Assembly: GCA_028564675.1 (NCBI GenBank)
Contig: JAOVVO010000025.1
Span: forward strand, 211,241 to 275,240
Direction of reading: 5' to 3'
Source of the DNA: Onchocerca lupi
Taxonomy: Eukaryota; Nematoda; Chromadorea; Rhabditida; Onchocercidae
Length of the DNA: 64,000 nt
Shown here piece by piece: positions 11,256 to 23,676 of this stretch. The translations under genes were made by a program, and so were the position numbers. The notes beneath the pieces were generated by a model. That model worked only from the letters and a program-made list of their open reading frames with translations. It ran no database searches and was not told where the DNA came from. The number at the start of each line of letters is the position of its first letter. Positions within the stretch are counted from its first letter, which is position 1.

Positions 11256-13244
11256 ATGGGTGACGATCTGTTGCAATTTTTTGCCAAAAAGTCCGCTAAA
11301 GTGAAAGATAAAAAGAAAAAAGTGAAACTGAGTGTGGATGAAGTTGGTCAAGTGCTGGAAAGAAAAGCAAAACGACAGGTTAGTTATTAGATTATTGATT
11401 TTGTTGCAGTACATTGAAGTGCTTTGATATTAGGCATAGATTATGAGGTTTTTTAAAGGGTTTTTATTATATTTAAAAGTGAATACAGAAGATAAAAAGG
11501 TTTCCTTGTTATACAGAAATTTCTTTCTTGAGAACTATAAAGTGCGGAAGATAGAAGGCATATCATTAATAAACAATTTTGTATTATCAATTAACTGTCA
11601 GCCGTGCACAATATAACTGTATTCTATTAGGAAGAACGCGATCGTGAAGATGAAGAAGAAGAACGACGTGCCCAGGATGATGCTGCTTTTTTTGAAAAAT
11701 GTCCTGAAGATTCTGAATGGCTTGAATACAAAGATACAAATAAGTTTGTTGCGTTTTATTTTGATATTTTATCACCTGTAATTCAGGCAGTGTAATACAA
11801 ATTTGAAATAGCAAAATGAGCCGGACTGAAATTTTAATATTTTTTCTTAATTACTTTTATGTTTTGATCTTTTGTAGGGAAATTGCTCTTGAAGAACTTG
11901 GAATTCGTGATATGAATCTAACTGAACAGACTGAAGAAGCTTTGGAAGAAGAAAAAGCCGCTACAAATGAAGCTCCAAAAACATGGAACACTGCGGAGGT
12001 TTATTGGTTTTCGAATAATAGTTTTGAATCTTTTTTTAAGTCTGATTTTCTTTTCATTTTAACATACATTTGTTTTCATCTTCTATCCCAATAGAAATTT
12101 ACTATTTTTGCAATCCCAATATGAAAAAAATAGCCAAAAATCATAATTATCATATTTGAAACGGCTGTAGCTAATCCTACTAAGTTAGTATTTACGTAGC
12201 TTATTGCTTTGTAAATGGTAATTACCTGATATCCAGATGCAAAGCCGATAATAAGAAGTGTAGGGAGTGCAGGAATTCTTTCACTTTACTGTTATTCTGC
12301 TTTCTATGTTTTATCTACATGTATCGTTTAAATATATGAGCTTATGTGCATGAGTAATTTATATAATTTTATAACAAATAAAAAAGGATTGATTTGTAAT
12401 ACATAGATTGAATGAACAGTGCTACCCTAGTTTGGTAATTGCTATATTGATTGTTTGGGACTCATTAATTTATTTAATTGAATAACACAAAGAGGTAAGA
12501 TGAACATGTCATATAAAAATAGAAATCAGATTATAAAAATCGTTGCCATTGTTTTTGTAGAAAAAGGAATCCGAAGAAATTATTCTACCTGTGCCTAAAA
12601 AACAAACGGCGAGTGTTTGGAAGCCTCGTTGTCTGATGCAAAATATTGCCAGAGCTGGAGCAGTGCCAAATATTAATGACCAAGATGTGTTTCCAACTTT
12701 TGAGGCCGCGGAAAAAATTGAAAAATTAAAAAAAGATGATGAGAAAAAAAGGTTTTTTTTTTTTACCATTAAATTTCGGATTAGTTAAGAGAATCTTCTG
12801 GTGGATGTAATTGCTTCTGGATCCATTTTCGTGATGTTTAAAAATACCATTATTATTATTTTTTTTTTTCAATTCCAGACGAAATGATGGTTTTATAACA
12901 GTCACATCTGATAGAGATTCATCAGGCGCTTGGACCACTAAAGGAACATCCAGCAATATTTGGCAACGTGCTGGTAGTGGTGGTGGTATGTCATCTTCAA
13001 ATGCTGATCGTACCGCTCTACTTTCAACTGTTAGACAAGTGAGCAGTTGTTTATTTTTTATTCCTTCCTACAAGTGCTAGAAATATTATGTGTTTGTAAA
13101 TACTACCAGAATTTTCAGGTAACGTCAGGTGGGGCACCAAATCCGGTGCCTCATCCGCAACCGCTTCAAACGAAGAATCCCAATGCTTACGTTCCTCCAT
13201 CACGACGACGCGCTCAAGCGAATGTTACCAAAGAAATATCATGA
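11256..13244 (+). CDS. CDV3: CDV3 homologue
   Basis: This is a homologue of CDV3 (carnitine deficiency-associated protein 3), a conserved, mostly disordered, charged cytoplasmic protein of unclear molecular role. Six exons join in phase: 11256-11378, 11631-11743, 11878-11998, 12561-12751, 12879-13038, 13119-13244, giving 277 aa. Family hallmarks in order are an N-terminal DDLLQFFAKKSAK followed by a Lys-rich run, an acidic Glu-rich middle, a KTWN motif where vertebrates have DTW, a VWKPR-type segment, the PTFEAAEKIE region matching the FPSLQSTAKH part of mammalian CDV3, and a C-terminus ending in NAYVPPSRRRAQ. The ATG is placed directly at a TTACAG acceptor, so the 5' UTR must be supplied by an upstream exon or a spliced leader. 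It reads away from MRPL36. Confidence 0.88.
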
Positions 13245-14957
13245 AAACAAATGTTATTAGAAATGGATTATTTTATTGATTATAAGCTTTCTTGTGATTG
13301 TTTTTTCTGCTTTTATTAACGAGGGATTCTTTTTTTAATTTCAGAAGTTGCGAAGAATTCTTACTGATGTTGAAAATCGTGACGATATATGGTGTTGTTT
13401 TTAAAGTTCAGAATTGTGTAAAATTGATTAGGCATATTGATAGTTTGTTGGATTTGTTGCTGCAGAAGATTGCTGAATCAAAGACTTTTTATTCAGAATC
13501 ACTTTTTCTGAATGTTCATTATGATTTCTTTGGACTCGTTAATATTTATTGGTGTTTATTCCCTCTTTCTCTTTTCAAAACACCAGCAACAGTTGTGCTC
13601 TTTTCTTCGTTACGAGGTATTTGTGCATTGTTTTTTCTGTGCTTTTATAACATACTTCACTGTGCTTGATATGAACAGTTAACATTAGTTTTAATAATAT
13701 CACATATTTCTCTTGGATTCTAACCATATCTTTGCCTCTCTATTACTTATATTTTCATCTCATTTCAAATGATTGGATTGTTGAAGAAGTTCGGGCTATG
13801 ATGATTTTTTTTTTCTTTAGTTTTTACCTTTAATTTCAAATTTCTAAAAAAATCCTCTGAAATTTTTTTTATGGACATTATTCAAATATCAGTAATTCAG
13901 CTAGGATGTTTAATTGTTCAATGTAGCGAATATTTTAGTAATGGTTGTGGTGTTTCATAGGATTTTCAACGTCACTATATATTTGCTACCGAAAAGGGTG
14001 TCGTCAGACATTACATCATACTGTATCTTTAGGCTGCACCATTGTTTCGTAATAGAAATTTAAAGCATTCAGGGTGTTTTATATCTCTTAACTGGAATTT
14101 TAAGGAAATTGAAGCAGTATTTGGAATATCTTCGCAGCAAATTTACATATTATGGGCTTTTTTCTAATATTTCATTCTTTTTCGCAGAACTTGAAATATT
14201 TCGTGGAAATGAAAGTGAATTTATTGTGTCTCTACACATTTTGCTGATTTTATTCTGCCTTTTCGCAAGGGATCATTTATATCTTGATTGCAGTAAAATT
14301 TATATGTACGCTAATTATAAGTAACAGATCTTATTGTTATCTCATATACTTTGTTGGATTGATTGATTTAATGTTTGATTGGGTTTTTTTGCAAATGATA
14401 TTTCCATTATGTTAGTATTCATTGCATTGCAGTACATTTATCAAAATCGAAATCCAAATGATTTTTTTTTTTTTTTTTTCTGCGCACATAAAAGATCATA
14501 GCAGTGATGATAATTGTAGCTTTAGTGGAATAATTAAAATTTAAAATAAAGTTCAGACATTCTTGGATTAAATTTCCCGAATAATTTCGAGAAAATAAAG
14601 TTTCGTGTATTGAAATGGAGGAGAAAAAACGGGATATTTTCTTGAAGAATATAGTATGTTTTTGGTGTTCGAAATATCGATATATGATGGATTCTAGTTG
14701 AGACAATTGCAGAATGTTGAGATGTTATAATTGAAATTGTATCAACTCCGCTAGCCGTCTTTGTTCGGCTTGTTGAGGATAATCCTGTTTCTGATTAATT
14801 GGAAACAGTTGGGAGAGGAGATTTGTTGATGTAAAATCCGTTTGCACGGAAGTTTACGTAGCTTTGATTTCTTCTATAATAGTTATCGGTGATTTATGCA
14901 GAAATAACATGGCAAACAGGATCCTATAAGCAAAATAAGTTTTAATTACTTACGGGA
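13245..14957. other. 3' flank of CDV3 and upstream region of MRPS10
   Basis: This is a 1.7-kb gap. A plus-strand frame at 13298-13669 follows an acceptor-like TTTCAG (AG at 13343-13344), but its peptide is hydrophobic and resembles nothing, so it is more likely 3' UTR. The frames at 14109-14324 (plus) and 14419-14706 (minus) are low-complexity. The last 200 bp before MRPS10 is somewhat GC-richer and probably contains its promoter. At 1.7 kb the spacing is too large to argue for a CDV3-MRPS10 operon. Confidence 0.4.
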
Positions 14958-17190
14958 ATGTTTGGACGTATCCCTACGGTTTTTCGAGATTTCTTCGGTG
15001 TACATTATTTATCTGCTGGCGTCGCTTCAGCTCGATCTTGTTCACGTATAGCTACACCACTGACGTAAGTTTTGTTTATCTTATATTGTCATGAATTTTG
15101 TGATTAATTTTAAAGCAAAATTCATGTGATTATGATCAATTGATTTCTTATGCCAATGTAATAGATATTCGAATTTTCGAACAAAAAGAGTGTCAGAAAT
15201 GGTGGACACTTGCTTGTATGGATAAATATTGAAGTTTTGACAAATTTTGACTTGAAAAAATCCATTAATTATTTTATCTACGCTTGTTTTGTTGTTATAC
15301 ATGAAAATGTGCATTACAAGTATGGGAGCGAATGATCGGATTTTATTTCGGATTTTTAGACTTTATTTCGGATTTTATTTTTATTCGATTGTATTTCGAA
15401 ACATATTATTTAACCTAAATTTCTTAGGCATTTGAATTTCAGACCATCTTTTGAACAAGATTCGAGTGTTGAATTAGATCGATTATTTACGCGTATTCAG
15501 TTGGAATATAGAGGCCATGATAAGGCAGTGTTGAAATCGTATACCACATTTCTAAAGGTAAAATTGTTTCGAGATATTTTGACTTTTAAAATAAACGAAT
15601 AATTACTCAATAAAGATTATAATTAATGAAGTTAAGTAGATCGTATTTAAACGTAAAAAATAAGTTAAGTTCGATAAAATATTCAAGCTGGAACTACTAA
15701 TATTCAAAATGTAAATGATGTAAATTATGAAAAAATAAAAATAAAGAAATGAAAAAGATGATAAAGTAAAGCATCAAGGATGATTTGCTGTTGATAGTAT
15801 CTTAGGTATTCGTCGATGCATCATCATACTTTATTGCCATTAATTTAATAGCATTAAATTCATTACTATCATTGCTTGTTATTGACTTCAAATCTGGAGG
15901 CGTACAAAATGATTGCTACTAATATCAATGCATGATTAATATTTGATCGATCACTTCAAAGAAATATTTTTGTTTTCTTCAAAAATCAAAAATATCCCTA
16001 CCTAAATGAATAACATTTGAACGAATTTATAAAAAAAAAAAAAAAGGAAAGGGTGATTTTTATAAAATTAGTCGTTTGATTTAATAGTTACTAACAATCG
16101 CAACTCTATTATCTAGGTAGGCAGCACACTGTGCCTAATATTTTTTAATGAGTGAACGTGTTATCCATATTATTTGTTTATTGTATAACACATGGATAAT
16201 ATGACATTCGTTTTCATTAGCCTAATAATATACATACACATAGTTATAAAATGTTTATAGTAATCTTACTAAGAATAATAATGGCTTCATTAGCCTAAAC
16301 ACTTAGTCTTGCAAAAACTTCTCTTCCATTCCCTCACGATTCTTTGATAATATTTTTAGAAATGATTTATTTGAATTTTTCTTTATTTTTGCATCACATA
16401 GTCTGCGTATGTAGCATTAGTTGCTCTCATTTTTAATATTTTTAATAAGCAGAATAGCAAATATCAGTTGCATCTATAAATAGTATCAGTTATTTCTTAA
16501 TATTTTGAATCTGGTAATTAAAATTGTTCTCTTTTATTACGCTTCACCTTTATATTAGTTTTATCTTCTAGATACATAACTGTGCACTATAAATGCAAAG
16601 GGAAGTAATTCAGCCATTAAATTGTTTCATTTAATCTAAATATCGTTTAGATTGTTCGGATTACTTTGAAAAATGATATTAGAAGTTTGTTAGAAGATAT
16701 GGTTTTAAAAACAATTCTTTTTCAGGCCGTTTGCAACCATTTGAAACTTGAAGTAGTTTCTGTAAAAGTATTTCCATATGTATGGTGGATCCAAAATGCT
16801 CTGAGAGCTAAATTTGCGAAAAAGAAGAATCAACTTCATTACGAGACAAGAACACACATTCGTCAATTTACAATCCAAAATGTTACGGGTAGTACAGCGA
16901 GTACATTTCTGGAATATATTCAGCGAAACATACCGGAAGGAGTTGCAATGAAAGTTACTTATGATGAAATTGCAGGATTGCCAGAAATTATTCAAAATAA
17001 AATGAAACTAATGCAGTTAAATGATGAAAATGCTTCGACAACAACTCTAGCTATGGGTCAGAAAGAAAAAATTATCGTTGAAAAATTGCTTAACGAGGGA
17101 AATAAGTATTCAATCAGTAAGGAATCAACTTCTCCTGAAAAGAATTTGTCACCTAATGTTTCAAATCCTTCCGCAAATTCTAATTCATAA
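14958..17190 (+). CDS. MRPS10: Mitochondrial ribosomal protein S10 (uS10m)
   Basis: This is a small-subunit mitoribosomal protein of the S10 family. Three exons: 14958-15064, 15443-15557 and 16726-17190, phase-consistent, 228 aa (human about 201). Residues 1-36 are Arg/Ser-rich with few acids, a plausible mitochondrial presequence. The S10 core starts at IQLEYRGHDKAVLKSY (exon 2) and continues with the AVCNHLKLE helix, HYETRTHIRQFTIQNVTGST and ASTFLEYIQRNIPEGVAMKV, which closely follow vertebrate MRPS10 (RGHDKAVLKSYEWF, LTGSTADVYLEYIQRN). The last 60 or so residues, after PEGVAMKV, form a Ser/Asn/Glu-rich low-complexity tail beyond the usual end. A polyadenylation hexamer AATAAA lies at 17288-17293, about 100 nt past the stop. 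Confidence 0.94.
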
Positions 17191-18000
17191 CCGTCATATA
17201 TCTTCTGGATCGAAGCAGATATCATAATTGATAGCTACATATTTTCGAGGAAAAAAAGTTTTAATTAACTGCTGCCACATTCTTTTGAATAAAATGGTTT
17301 TGTCAAATGGACAAACAGGCCAACAAATCAATTTCGACATCATTAAAGATTTTGTTATAAATCTGGCTCTCCAAAAAGGATCATATTTTTAATGACTTGT
17401 TTTAATACTTTTATCATTCATTTAAGAAATTCACAAAATTTAACTGTATTGCTCCATTTTTGAAATTATTTTTCGTTTATTTGTTTGGCTATGGTTTCAT
17501 ACTATGGGTAATTACTGGTAATTTTTTGATTTTGTTCGATGTTATGTTAAACATTCTTACACATGACACGTAATTCTGACGTAGGAAATACCTAATATAT
17601 TTACAGTAGATTCATTTCTTATTTTTTGAATTGCTCATTTTATTATAAGCATAAATTGCAATTATATGCATAAAATTATAAAATTTATCGCAGGAATTAC
17701 ATATGATTCATAAATCGTCCAAACATTGGCAATTTTCCCTGAAAAAAGATTTCATCAGTATTAAAGTGAATGAATTTCTACTTACAAAGATTCATTTCAA
17801 CGTCACGACTATCAGATCTAAAAGTAATAAGTTTCAGATTTAATAATATCAAGCTTCGGGAGTGACTAATAATGGGACTTCAGAATTTAGAAGTAATTAA
17901 ACTTCGGAGGAGAATAAGTTTCTTGGTTTCATCATTTCTAGTAACTTATATGAAATTATGTTTGTCACAGGTAATTTCCAAATTATACACTTTTTATTTC
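17191..18000. other. Convergent 3' region, MRPS10 and GGACT
   Basis: This is the shared 3' flank of two convergent genes. AATAAA at 17288-17293 would serve MRPS10 (plus). AATAAA on the minus strand at 17993-17998 lies just past the stop of the possible alternative GGACT exon at 18001-18123. No other coding sequence is seen. Confidence 0.55.
17288..17293 (+). terminator. MRPS10 polyadenylation signal
   Basis: A canonical AATAAA lies 98 nt downstream of the MRPS10 stop codon, in a typical 3' UTR position. Confidence 0.65.
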
Positions 18001-18123
18001 TCAAGTTGCAATCAGTTCTTGCTTTGAATTAATACTTTTTTGAAGGATATCTGCATACTGGCCTTCTGGAACATATTGCAAAATAGGTAGATTGATTGGT
18101 TGAGTAGTCCCATTTACATTTAT
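18001..18123 (-). CDS. Possible alternative last exon of GGACT
   Basis: This minus-strand segment of 40 codons plus TGA (18001-18003) is preceded by an acceptor CTAG (AG at 18124-18125). It is protein-like (contains LPILQYVPEGQYADILQKS) and is followed three bases later by a minus-strand AATAAA. A phase-0 donor inside GGACT exon 3 (TAT|GTTAAA, GT at 18242-18241) would splice to it in frame, replacing the last seven residues. The reference-like end of GGACT is the stop at 18219, so this may give an alternative C-terminus. It could instead be the 3' end of an undetected gene. Confidence 0.4.
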   Translation of the reverse strand: MNVNGTTQPINLPILQYVPEGQYADILQKSINSKQELIAT

Positions 18124-18218
18124 CTAGCTCGTAAAAATTTCAGTAATTCGAAGATTTCTTTGTTTTTCAAAGATTGTCATTGCGGAATTCGAGTCTTTCA
18201 AAGGGGAAAATCCCCAAC

Positions 18219-19051
18219 TTAAGAAATTTTAAACCTTTTAACATATGGCCGATTGTGAGATCCATTGGAATTGTATGTTACCAAGTAATTGCTAGCACTT
18301 TGAAGTAAGCTTGGCTTCCATTTAGGTAACATATATATCCATGCTGTTACGATGGTACCATTGTGATCCATTTCAATCTGATATCATTTATCCTATCTTT
18401 AGGGGAACTGTTACGTGTGATAAGAAGTGGGAAAGATACATTAAGATGAATGGAGAAGGAAACCTGTTCTGATTGTCTCCTATAAAAAGTTGGATGTTGT
18501 TCGAATTCATCAAGTATTTTCAATTTTTGTTGATCAACTTCATACAATTCACCATTTATACGCTGTAATACATCTTTTGAAATTTATATTGGACAGCCGT
18601 CAGATATAGGCGTGAGAATACTTCAGATAAATATTGATTGATGTAAGAAGTAAAAATTGTCAATCCTATCCCATTGTAATATCAGGTTATCGTAATGCCT
18701 TCTATAATATCTAGTTTTAAAAATTCAATTCATTTCTATTTTCAATGAACTTTTCTTGCTAAAAATTAATCGGAAAATCGATCCAATTCAATTCAAATTT
18801 CCTGTATTTTGGAAATAACTCAGAGTGAAACTTACATTCCCTGTTCCAGGCTTGTTCAAACAGAATGGTATATTGAATTGGGAAGCGATAATTAGAGGAT
18901 ATGCACTGACAGTTTTACCGGTTCCTACAAATTTTTGTGTTCCAGTTGCCGGATCTGCTATAATTGATGCGTTCGGTTCGCCCCGTTTCAGTGTTCCGTA
19001 AACAAATACCAATGCAGTACGGGCAATTTTTGTTTTTGTACTGTTTGACAT
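18219..19051 (-). CDS. GGACT: Gamma-glutamylaminecyclotransferase (AIG2-like family)
   Basis: This is a cytosolic enzyme of the GGCT/AIG2 fold. GGACT releases 5-oxoproline and lysine from gamma-glutamyl-epsilon-lysine left after breakdown of transglutaminase-crosslinked proteins. Three exons: 19051-18836, 18562-18464, 18377-18219, all phase 0, 157 aa (human 153). The substrate loop VFVYGTLKRGEPN is at residues 15-27, YPLII and NIPF follow, and the catalytic Glu corresponds to E93 in LDEFEQHP (human E82 in LDDFESCP). The C-terminal third (TAWIYMLPKW, then LVTYNSNGSHNRPY) aligns with the human FVYSRATFPP to RYNPRENR end, which supports the stop at 18219. A 10-residue polar extension precedes the domain. 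It converges with MRPS10. Confidence 0.93.
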
Positions 19052-20854
19052 CTAAATTTTGAAATGATGAAGAAAATTCTCTTTTAAATGATTGAACAAG
19101 AAGCAAACTTCAATTTAAAATTGTCATTAATAATTCTTGAAAAAATATGGATGGATATAAGATATCCAATATTATTATTTCTTTCTTTTTCAGACGAGAA
19201 ATTCAGAAATTGAAATTTCATGAGTCAGTATATCTTTCGATACTATTCAACAATACAATAAATAATTTTCTTTTAGAAATCAAAAATTTCAAAATTGAAA
19301 TTTTGAAATCAGAATTTTTTAAAATTTTGCTTGCTAGGAATTGATCAAATATAAACAATGTAATATTCCAAAAAATGTTTCGATAATGATAATATTCCAT
19401 TATGGACAAAACACTCATCCAGTTCCCGAGTACTTCATTAAAAATTAAGTTTTTCAATCCAACTGATATGATAATGAGTAATTAATACATATCGCCATAC
19501 ATACACACACCCTTTAAAAAACAACAACAAAATCAAAAGAGAAATTTAGGGAAGCATAGAAAGAGGAAAAAAGGTAACTTAATAGTTTGAAAGAAGAGAG
19601 ATATGATAAGAATGATACGAGAGGAGAAAGAGAGAGGGAGAGAGAGGAAGAAAGAGATGGAAATAAGTAGTTTAGTTTGGACATAAGCGATGAAAAAATG
19701 TCTTCTTTTATTTAGTCTTTTATGGGATCAGATGTTATTAGGTCAATTGGGGTGACCTTTCACCCCTCTTCTCCCGATATTTCTTGTCTGTTTCAAATCT
19801 CATTCTCCCAAATCTCGTTCTCTCTATTTTTCGCATCATATCGATTTTTTAATCATTTTATTGTGTTATTCGTAAAATAATTTTCTTTGCGAAAAAGATT
19901 ATCTGAAAAAAATTTCAAATTTGAAATCCTATAAGAGATATTTCATTGAACAGCATAAAATTGATCTTATTGAATATATAAATTAATTAATTAAATATTA
20001 AAAGTTTGATTATCAATATTTTATGGGATTGAAGGATAAATCAAAATTAACGCGATTATTAGCGTAAACATAATGACTGATGTAAATGCATAGATCAAGC
20101 TAATTTCGAAAAAGAAAAAGAAATTTGATTTAATTTTTAACTTTAAGTAATCGAAATATTAAATTTTGAAAAAACTATTGAAAATAATGATTTAATGGTC
20201 ATTTATAATTCATCAAATAATGGAAATACAAGATATTTCATTGCTGCCCAAATTGATGTGGCATAATATCAGGATTTTTTATTAGAAATTCATCTAATAC
20301 TGGGTTAATGTTTACTTATTTATTTATTATTTGATGTTTCTTTATTTGCTCGTTTATTCTTAGATTGAATTTTAATTAAAATTTGTTACATGGATTACTG
20401 ATATAATTGCTAATCATTGAAACTTTTTTGCTTTAGTTTATATGAGACAGTATATAAAGAGTATGAGAATTTTTTTTTTCCTGGTTCGCGTGAAATAATT
20501 ATGCGTGTATCGTGAATACCTGAAAAATATATATTTCTTTTTTCTTTCAGTTCATAAGAAATAATTATCTTACATTAGGAATACCTGTAACTAACATGGT
20601 ATAAACTACAGTGTAAATTCTTTATCGATTATAATTATAAAGTATATTATTTATAAATTCTTGCAAGTTTTATATATTGTAAATATTTTTTAATTGCAGA
20701 TGGCTTAATTGATCATTTCTTATTATTAATGCTTATTATGTATATGAAAAAATAAGCGAAGTAGGATTAGTGTCAATAATTAGCAAATTATTAATTACTA
20801 ATGATAAAATTATGCAATTATTTGACTTGATGGATAAATATTTTATTTATAGAT
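19052..20854. promoter_or_regulatory. Divergent upstream region of GGACT and the 343-aa gene
   Basis: This 1.8-kb non-coding region lies between two genes that read away from each other. It includes a purine-rich tract (about 19555-19680, GA/AAG-rich) followed by a C/T-rich block (about 19755-19815). The frames at 19147-19344 and 19218-19457 are opposite-strand shadows of AT-rich DNA. It is inferred to contain both promoters. Confidence 0.4.
19555..19680. repeat. Purine-rich (GA/GAA) low-complexity tract
   Basis: This is a stretch dominated by A and G on the plus strand (AGAGGAGAAAGAGAGAGGGA and similar), followed shortly by a pyrimidine-rich block. It lies upstream of both GGACT and the 343-aa gene, so a promoter-associated role is possible but not shown. 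Confidence 0.5.
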
Positions 20855-23676
20855 ATGAGAGATGATCCAGATAAGCATTCGCCATCTCAGATGAAACATC
20901 CATCATTTCAAGTGAAATCTGAAATTACTGCGCAACAAATTCTTAAGAAACTATTAACTAATCGTTCCTTCCAGAAATATATTATTGATAGTACGGTAAA
21001 AGAAATATTAAATAATGTAGGACCAACTGATACTACTGCTTATGGACAACAGTTAATCATACAAAACCTGGGATTTCAATCATCAACAAATTGTCGACGT
21101 GCGATTATCCACCAGAATATCGATTTATTGATATGCCATCTGAAGCTTATTTCGGAATTATTCATCAAAAGCTGTAAGTAAACGTTACAGTATCAAAATA
21201 ATAATCATAATGATTAGTGATTATGATTAGTGCATGATAAGTTATGGTTTAATGATTAAAATTGAAATATCTCTTATAGTTGTTTATTTCTGCTCGTATA
21301 AAATTGCATAAGAAATTTAAAACAAAAAAAAAATGCTTACTGAAGTAAGTTGTCTGTGCTATCCTAGAGATACACGCAATTGTTACATTCAACTCTTTCG
21401 TCTATCTCTAAAATGCTGAAATTATATCTTTTAAATGCTTTACATTCATCTATCATTGAAATAGTTTTAATCCAACATATTTACGTTTTCTTGAATAAAC
21501 AAACAAAAATGAAGTAAGTAAAAACGTGAAGCATATCAAACGAATCATACATATCATAATCGTATTACGGATTACTGACATCATATTTTAGCAAATCTTG
21601 CATTCTGTGATATTGGTGCTAATGTAAATCGTGATGCTTCCGTATTATTTTCCACTCGACTACAACTGGAACTATTCTTGAATTCCGATCGCTTTCATCT
21701 GCCACGTTTTGAACAATTTGTTAGACGTCTTTACACATTGCTGCGTTGTTTTGCTGCCAGAATTTCAACGTTAGTTATTAATATGAAAAGTTTTTTTTTC
21801 CTTTGATATTGCATTGGTCAGTATTATTTTTATTTTGCATTCTTCCAAGTTTTTAATTTTTAGATTTTTGATAAGAACTAGCATATTAATCAATAGTGAT
21901 TACTTTTATCCTAGAATTACTGATTGATATGCATGAATAGAACAGTTTCAGTAAAACGCAAAATATAGATGTATCACTGAAAAAATTGTAGTTTGAATAA
22001 ACGGTAAATACAATTGATAATGATGAAAATGAATACCGAGAAAACCAACAGTTTCACTACTGGAAGGAACTTTAAAAATTTACTTGAAACCAACTTTTTG
22101 ATTTTAATTGAAAGAAACCAGTTGACCGGGATTTTTCATAAAAATCGAATTTTCAAAATGTTTGACTTTTAGCCCATTTCAAATTGCCAACTGTGCATTC
22201 TTCGCTAGCTGCCTATGTGACTTGTTATATCGTTTCGAAGAATTTTGCTCGATGCATGAAAAGAATTTTATCTCAAAATTTGGGCAGCTTCAAAAGGCCA
22301 TAAATATCTTTCATGATGTTGTCGTTCGACATTTAAATGAGGTGTTGTTTGCTTTAATAAATTTAATAAAATTTAATATCACAATTTGTTGTTTTTCAGT
22401 GACTAGCAAAGATAGTATATGTGGTTAACTCCATTCATAGTTTTAAAGCAACATAATTTGAACTCATACTAGCTTAATAGCTTCCGACGAGAAATATTGA
22501 GAAGGGAAAGCAACAACAGAATATTTTAGCTTTATTTAAATCAAGTAAAATATGCATATTTTATTTTACCCATGAATTTCCGATGCTTTATACGTAAGCA
22601 GAACTTACATTGATTTCAATGATTAAAAATTTTAGCATAAAAATCGGAAGAGGTTCTTATAATTATTTATATTTTTCATTTTTTATTTTTTATAGATGAT
22701 TGCAGCAAGGATCAAAGAGAAATATGAAACGAAAAAAGTAATGAAACGAAAAATTAATGAAAACAGTCCATTACGATACACTCCGTGTAGACCAAAATCT
22801 GCTGTAACTTTCCGTGAAGTTGAACAAACGTTACGTAGTCCAGGATATTTATTACCGCATGATCTTCAAGTAAGTCATTCATTAACAAAAGATCCCTATA
22901 TTATAAAGTTATTGAAAAGCTGGATCTTAATTTCTTTTCAGACCATTTTAATCCTTTAGCATTAAGAAATTGTTTCTATTATATTTGTTACATAAGAAAG
23001 TCAGAACGTAATTATGCCAACGAAAGATTCGTGTATGACACAATTAGATTACAGAATGATAAGCTATATGATAATTCATCAATTGGTTTTCAATACACCT
23101 TATCTTTTTAGGAAAAACGTCGATTGAGGCAATCACGTCGGGCTACAGCATCACTTCCACCTGCAAAGCAGAGATTCTCGAAACATAAAGCACAAAGAAA
23201 TATTCAAGAAGAAACAGTTCATCGGTAAATTCTTATGTTTTTTAATTATTTTGTTGTCTTATGTCCAAATGATACTTCAGATAAAACTTTGGGAACAGAA
23301 CCTTTTATTGGGATTCTTATCTAAGATCAAGAATTATGGAAAATATAAAAGTAAGAATCAAATAAGGTCATATATTAGAGAGAGATTAGATTGAAGAAAA
23401 AGCAAAAAATAAAAAAAAAAAAAAAGCTAGAAGTAGAGGATTATATATCAATCAAGATGAAGTTTCCCATATCTTTCTACTGTCCAGGTTATTGCATAGT
23501 AAGAAATGTGATGTTATATATTTCAACTTTGAAATTTTTAATTCTTCTAATCTAATTTTTATAATTTAGAAGATAAATTTATCAGCTTTTTTTGTAGGTT
23601 GGCTCGGGAAATAACCAAAGAAATGGTAAATGGTTTAGCGGCGCGTGTGGACGATGTAGTGATAATATCCAGGTGA
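20855..23676 (+). CDS. Hypothetical protein, 343 aa, unrecognised
   Basis: Six exons join in phase: 20855-21173, 21592-21769, 22173-22341, 22696-22869, 23112-23224, 23598-23676. The ATG lies two bases after a TTTATAG acceptor, compatible with trans-splicing. Residues 1-225 or so look helical and globular (the QQILKKLLTNRSFQKYI segment, then a hydrophobic Leu/Phe/Cys-rich region with FEQFVRRLYTLLRCF and FFASCLCDLLYRFEEF). From about residue 226 it becomes strongly basic (KRKINENSPLR, EKRRLRQSRRATASLP) with Ser/Pro, like a nuclear or chromatin-associated tail. No signal peptide or clear membrane segment is seen. I do not recognise the family. The exon structure and consistent phase argue that it is a real gene. 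A possible polyadenylation signal AATAAA is at 23984-23989. Confidence 0.75.

Noticed and set aside
13298..13669. 123-codon plus-strand frame after CDV3
   Set aside because: It lies past the CDV3 stop, is hydrophobic and TT-rich, and shows no recognisable motif. It is probably 3' UTR.
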